Source: Candidatus Moraniibacteriota bacterium
GTDB lineage: Bacteria > Patescibacteriota > Minisyncoccia > Moranbacterales > UBA2206
Assembly: GCA_003534085.1 (NCBI GenBank)
Contig: DQBY01000018.1
Span: 3,963-12,690 of the forward strand
Direction of reading: 5' to 3'
DNA length: 8,728 bases
The notes beneath the pieces are model-generated. The model saw only the letters and a list, made by a program, of their open reading frames with translations. It made no database searches and was not told the origin of the DNA. Shown piece after piece: positions 6,084 through 8,728 of the stretch (position 1 is its first letter; each line of letters begins with the position of its first letter). Made by a program: the position numbers and the translations under genes.

Positions 6084-6932
6084 TTATAAATCAAATAATT
6101 CCTGAGAATTATGTAAAGTCATTTTTTGAAGTTCCTCAAGAGAAGTTTCCTTTATTTGAGCGATTTTTTTGGCTACCAATCTGACATGCAGGGGTTCGTT
6201 CCGCTCTCCTTTGTGTGGGACGGGCGTAAGATACGGGCAATCAGTTTCCAGAACAATATCCTTCAATTCCATTTCTCGAATTAATTTATCATAGGATTCC
6301 GAATAAGTTATTACGCCATTCATCCCAATTTTATATCCCAATTCGATAAATTTTTTTGCAATTTTGCGGCTCCCCATAAAACTGTGGATAACTCCGGCTT
6401 TTTTGACCGGATTATTTTGTAAAATTTCCAGAAGATCATCATAAGCTTTTGTTTCAGCATAATTGCCCCAACAATGGATTATCAATGGTTTTTTAACTTC
6501 ATTGGCAATATTGATAAATTCCAAAAAAATATTTTTTTGAAGACTGATAAGATTTTGAATGTCATCGCCCTCTTCAAAATGCTTGTAGTCCAGACCGACT
6601 TCCCCGATTGCCACAACTTTTTCATCTTTTGCCAACTCTAAATATTTCTTGTAATCAAATTCCTCTCCGATTGTCTTTATTTCTTCCTGAGGTAATTCAT
6701 AATCATCCTGATATTCAAATGATCTTTTCTGAAGCTGAACCGGATACAATCCCACCGCCGCCCAAACGCCGGTTTCATATCTGTTCGCCATCTCGACCGC
6801 CCGTTTGCTGGTCGAATATTGCGAACCGACGTTGATCATAAAAACATCCTCGGACAGAGAACGTTTTATTACTTCATCCGCGTCATCTTTGTATGCGTTG
6901 AAATTTACGTGTGCGTGGGTGTCGATATGCAT
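6084..6932 (-). CDS. tatD: TatD-family metal-dependent hydrolase/DNase
   Basis: Amidohydrolase-fold cytoplasmic enzyme of the TatD family; known members are Mg2+-dependent nucleases, and the true substrate here is unknown. The 282 residues include the metal ligands in order: HxH H6-x-H8 (IDTHAHVNF), E111 (GEVGLDY), H153 (IIHCWGNYAE), H183 (VIHSFMGS) and D231 (ETDCPYLTPVPHKGERNEP). Two motifs differ from the usual family: GIHP reads GLYP (61-64), and the HCRxA motif reads HCWGNYAETKA with the Arg lost and extra residues. Residues about 66-98 form a charged insert. Start ATG at 6932 directly opens the first strand (MHIDTHAH), so it is secure. It starts 6 nt after the four-helix-bundle gene; metG-tatD neighbourhood is common in bacteria. 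Confidence 0.93.
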   Translation of the reverse strand: MHIDTHAHVNFNAYKDDADEVIKRSLSEDVFMINVGSQYSTSKRAVEMANRYETGVWAAVGLYPVQLQKRSFEYQDDYELPQEEIKTIGEEFDYKKYLELAKDEKVVAIGEVGLDYKHFEEGDDIQNLISLQKNIFLEFINIANEVKKPLIIHCWGNYAETKAYDDLLEILQNNPVKKAGVIHSFMGSRKIAKKFIELGYKIGMNGVITYSESYDKLIREMELKDIVLETDCPYLTPVPHKGERNEPLHVRLVAKKIAQIKETSLEELQKMTLHNSQELFDL

Positions 6933-6938
6933 AAAATT

Positions 6939-7496
6939 TTAATTATTTCTCCTATATTCAGTTCTTTTCCTATATAGCTCCTCATTGAATCCCCCTTCTT
7001 TCATATGCTTATCTTTCAGTGAAGCAATTAGTTTATCGAGCATATAATTAGCTTGATTGATAAGCGTTATCATCAAATTCACTGCTTGCTCCCGGCTATC
7101 AGGGAGATAGGGGAAATTAGGTTGATCGGGGAGCGTTGGATTATTTTTAATAATCGCCCAAATTTCCCCTATCTCCCTGATATCCCGCAAAATCTCTTCT
7201 TTTGAAAGAATTCTCAATTTATTTTGTCTAGCAAAGGCCAAATAATCTTTAAGTAATTCTTCCAACGAACCTCGCGCCACTCCGCAAAGCTTAATATATC
7301 CCGCCAAACTTTCCTGCTGATTTCCCTCTAGAATGTTTTGCATTCCCGAGCGAGCCGCTTGAACCATCTGGTCGACAGTTCTTGAAAATTTACTGATGTT
7401 TTTATCTGTAAATTCAACAGTCAGATCATAAATAGGAACCGTTAATTTGTAAGCTAGCAAATATTCATAGCCAGCTTTTTTATTTTGGTTTTTCAT
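6939..7496 (-). CDS. four-helix-bundle protein (23S rRNA IVP/S23-like, 'suffix domain' type)
   Basis: A 185-residue soluble, mainly helical protein with no signal peptide or membrane segment. Residues about 8-95 match the four-helix-bundle family related to proteins encoded in 23S rRNA intervening sequences: YEYLLAYKLTVPIYDLTVEF, QMVQAARSGMQNILEGNQQ, GYIKLCGVARGSLEELLKDY. The C-terminal part (about 135-180, AVNLMITLINQANYMLDKLI, then KEGGFNEELYRKR) resembles the 'four helix bundle suffix' subgroup. Function is unknown. A Pro/Asn-rich loop (118-134) joins the halves and is encoded by one arm of a perfect 22-bp inverted repeat; the other arm encodes I106-I112. The gene lies 3 nt after metG and 6 nt before tatD, so it is probably co-translated with them. 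AAAGGA about 11 nt before the ATG is a weak ribosome site. Confidence 0.85.
   Translation of the reverse strand: MKNQNKKAGYEYLLAYKLTVPIYDLTVEFTDKNISKFSRTVDQMVQAARSGMQNILEGNQQESLAGYIKLCGVARGSLEELLKDYLAFARQNKLRILSKEEILRDIREIGEIWAIIKNNPTLPDQPNFPYLPDSREQAVNLMITLINQANYMLDKLIASLKDKHMKEGGFNEELYRKRTEYRRNN
7097..7182. repeat. 86-nt nested palindrome inside the four-helix-bundle gene
   Basis: Perfect 22-bp inverted repeat, arms 7097-7118 and 7161-7182 (cores AGGGAGATAGGGG and CCCCTATCTCCCT). The 42-nt loop holds a second hairpin, GATTATT/AATAATC with a 3-nt loop (7139-7155), extended by a four-pair GGGC/GCTC stem. The arms are read in opposite orientation as IREIGEI (106-112) and NFPYLPD (127-133). 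The reading frame stays open through it. Confidence 0.9.
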
Positions 7497-7499
7497 TTT

Positions 7500-8728
7500 T
7501 TATTTTATCCTTTGAAAAAGAGGCTCAACCTGCTTGGTTTCCAAAGCTTTTTTAATCTTTTCGGCAGTTTCTGGCATGAAAGGGATCAGGAGTTGAGATA
7601 TGAGATAGAGATCTGAGAAAAGTTTTTTCATAACTTCTTCAAATTTAATCTGATCTGATTTCGAAAGCTCCCAGGGCTTATTCTCGTCAATATACTGATT
7701 GGATTTTTTTACAATCTGCCAGATTGATTTCAAAATCGTATCAAGTTCCAATTTATCTATATTTTTTTCATAGCCACGGACATCTATTTCTATCTTTTTT
7801 AAATCTAAGTTTTGACTCAATTTTATTACTCTCGAAACCAAATTACCCAATCCATTCGCCAAATCAGCATTGTATTTTTCAATCATTCTTTCCATCGTTA
7901 TATCAATGTCCTCCCCAAACGGCCCGGCGGAAAGCAAAAGATAGCGCGTACCGTCCACGCCAAATTTTTCGAGCATTTCTTCAATGTCAATCACGTTGCC
8001 CAATGTCTTGCTCATCTTTTTTCCTCCAGACAAAATATGTCCGTGCGTGAAAATCCGGCGCGGAAGTTTAATTCCAAGATGCAGCAAAATTACCGGCCAA
8101 ATGGTCGCATGTACCCGCAATATGTCTTTTCCGATAAGCTGGACATCAACCGGCCATTCTTTTGGAAGATTGTTCGCATCCCCATCCCATCCGAGACCGG
8201 TCAAATAATTCAAGAACGCATCCACCCAGACGTAAGTCGTGTGCTCCGGATCAAACGGCAATGGAATCCCCCACTTCACATTCTTTCTGGAAATGGAAAC
8301 ATCTTTCAACTCCTGGCTTTCCAAGAAAGAAAGGATTTCATTCTTGTATCTTTCCGGCGCAATTTCAAATTCGTCGCTCTTTATTTTTTCAATGAGAGTT
8401 TTTTGCACTTCGGTCATTTTCATCAAGTAACATTCTTCGCTCATCGTTTCCGGCACTTTGTCATGATCCGGACATTTGCCGTCCACCAGTTCATTTTCGC
8501 TTTTGAACTGCTCACAGCCGACGCAATATAAACCTTCATATTCGCCTTTATATATCGCGCCTTTATCAAACAGAGTTTGCAAAACTTTTTGCACGGCTAC
8601 TTTGTGTTTTGACTCAGTAGTACGGATGAAGCCGCTGTATTCTATGTCCAACTTTTTCCAAAGATCTTGAAAAATTTCCGCGATTCCATCCGCAAATTCC
8701 TGCGGATCTTTTCCTTGCGCTTCAGCCG
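7500..8728 (-). CDS. metG: methionyl-tRNA synthetase, N-terminus cut by window edge
   Basis: Class I synthetase charging tRNA-Met. The frame is open to the window edge; 408 residues are seen, and about 100-120 N-terminal residues with the HIGH motif are outside. Visible: the connective-peptide zinc knuckle YCVGCEQF...KCPDHDK (about 8460-8530), the catalytic-core phrases TYVWVDAFLNYLTGLGW and RVHATIWPVILLHLGIKLP, then the signature loop KMSKT (8018-8004) in GGKKMSKTLGNVID, and the helical anticodon-binding domain to the stop. KMSKT instead of KMSKS is a common variant. Only one Cys pair plus a Cys/His pair is present, so a single-knuckle type. The protein ends soon after the anticodon domain, without the C-terminal tRNA-binding (EMAP-like) extension. 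A TTG at 8651 is not the start: the homologous sequence continues upstream of it (EFADGIAEIFQDLWKKLDIEYS). Confidence 0.96.
   Translation of the reverse strand, partial: AEAQGKDPQEFADGIAEIFQDLWKKLDIEYSGFIRTTESKHKVAVQKVLQTLFDKGAIYKGEYEGLYCVGCEQFKSENELVDGKCPDHDKVPETMSEECYLMKMTEVQKTLIEKIKSDEFEIAPERYKNEILSFLESQELKDVSISRKNVKWGIPLPFDPEHTTYVWVDAFLNYLTGLGWDGDANNLPKEWPVDVQLIGKDILRVHATIWPVILLHLGIKLPRRIFTHGHILSGGKKMSKTLGNVIDIEEMLEKFGVDGTRYLLLSAGPFGEDIDITMERMIEKYNADLANGLGNLVSRVIKLSQNLDLKKIEIDVRGYEKNIDKLELDTILKSIWQIVKKSNQYIDENKPWELSKSDQIKFEEVMKKLFSDLYLISQLLIPFMPETAEKIKKALETKQVEPLFQRIK

Noticed and set aside
7097..7182. CRISPR repeat or terminator
   Set aside because: There is one inverted pair rather than regularly spaced direct repeats, no T-run follows, and it lies within an intact coding frame.
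7812..8531. 239-residue plus-strand open frame
   Set aside because: It is antisense to metG, whose frame shows KMSKT and the zinc knuckle.

Overview
All genes in this window lie on the minus strand, so biological order runs from high to low coordinates: metG (partial) > four-helix-bundle protein > tatD > rpoD/sigA > atpI/Z, atpB, atpE, atpF, atpH, atpC > cation:proton antiporter (partial). The moderately AT-rich DNA, short subunits, general lack of Shine-Dalgarno sites, a 'four helix bundle suffix' type gene in a housekeeping operon, and small GC-rich palindromes in spacers all suggest a Candidate Phyla Radiation (Patescibacteria, perhaps Parcubacteria-like) genome. That assignment is inferred from gene style, not from a marker gene.

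Region 8728-6084 holds three closely packed genes: methionyl-tRNA synthetase, a four-helix-bundle protein related to 23S rRNA intervening-sequence proteins, and a TatD-family metal hydrolase. Gaps are 3 and 6 nt. The middle gene contains a perfect 22-bp inverted repeat inside its coding sequence. A hairpin plus T-run follows tatD. Region 5966-4578 encodes the primary sigma factor, starting at TTG behind the best Shine-Dalgarno site in the window and closed by a strong intrinsic terminator.

Region 4415-1201 is an F-type ATP synthase operon with a recognisable TTGACT/GAAAAT promoter. It encodes the whole membrane sector (a, c, b, plus AtpI/Z) and the delta and epsilon stalk subunits. The genes for alpha, gamma and beta (atpA, atpG, atpD), which normally sit between atpH and atpC, are absent. 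Where about 4 kb of coding DNA would be expected there are only 113 nt of low-complexity, inverted-repeat DNA. This is either a real relocation or loss, or an assembly collapse. A compound palindromic element (two inverted REP-like units around a small hairpin) sits between atpF and atpH, and both spacers around atpE are long, the downstream one with a clear hairpin.

Region 1089-1 is a CPA2-type Na+(K+)/H+ antiporter cut by the window edge. Together the lower half of the window forms an ion-circulation locus: a proton-type c-ring ATP synthase followed by a cation/proton exchanger. No CRISPR array, tRNA, rRNA or transposase gene was seen, and no intergenic stretch exceeds 300 bases.
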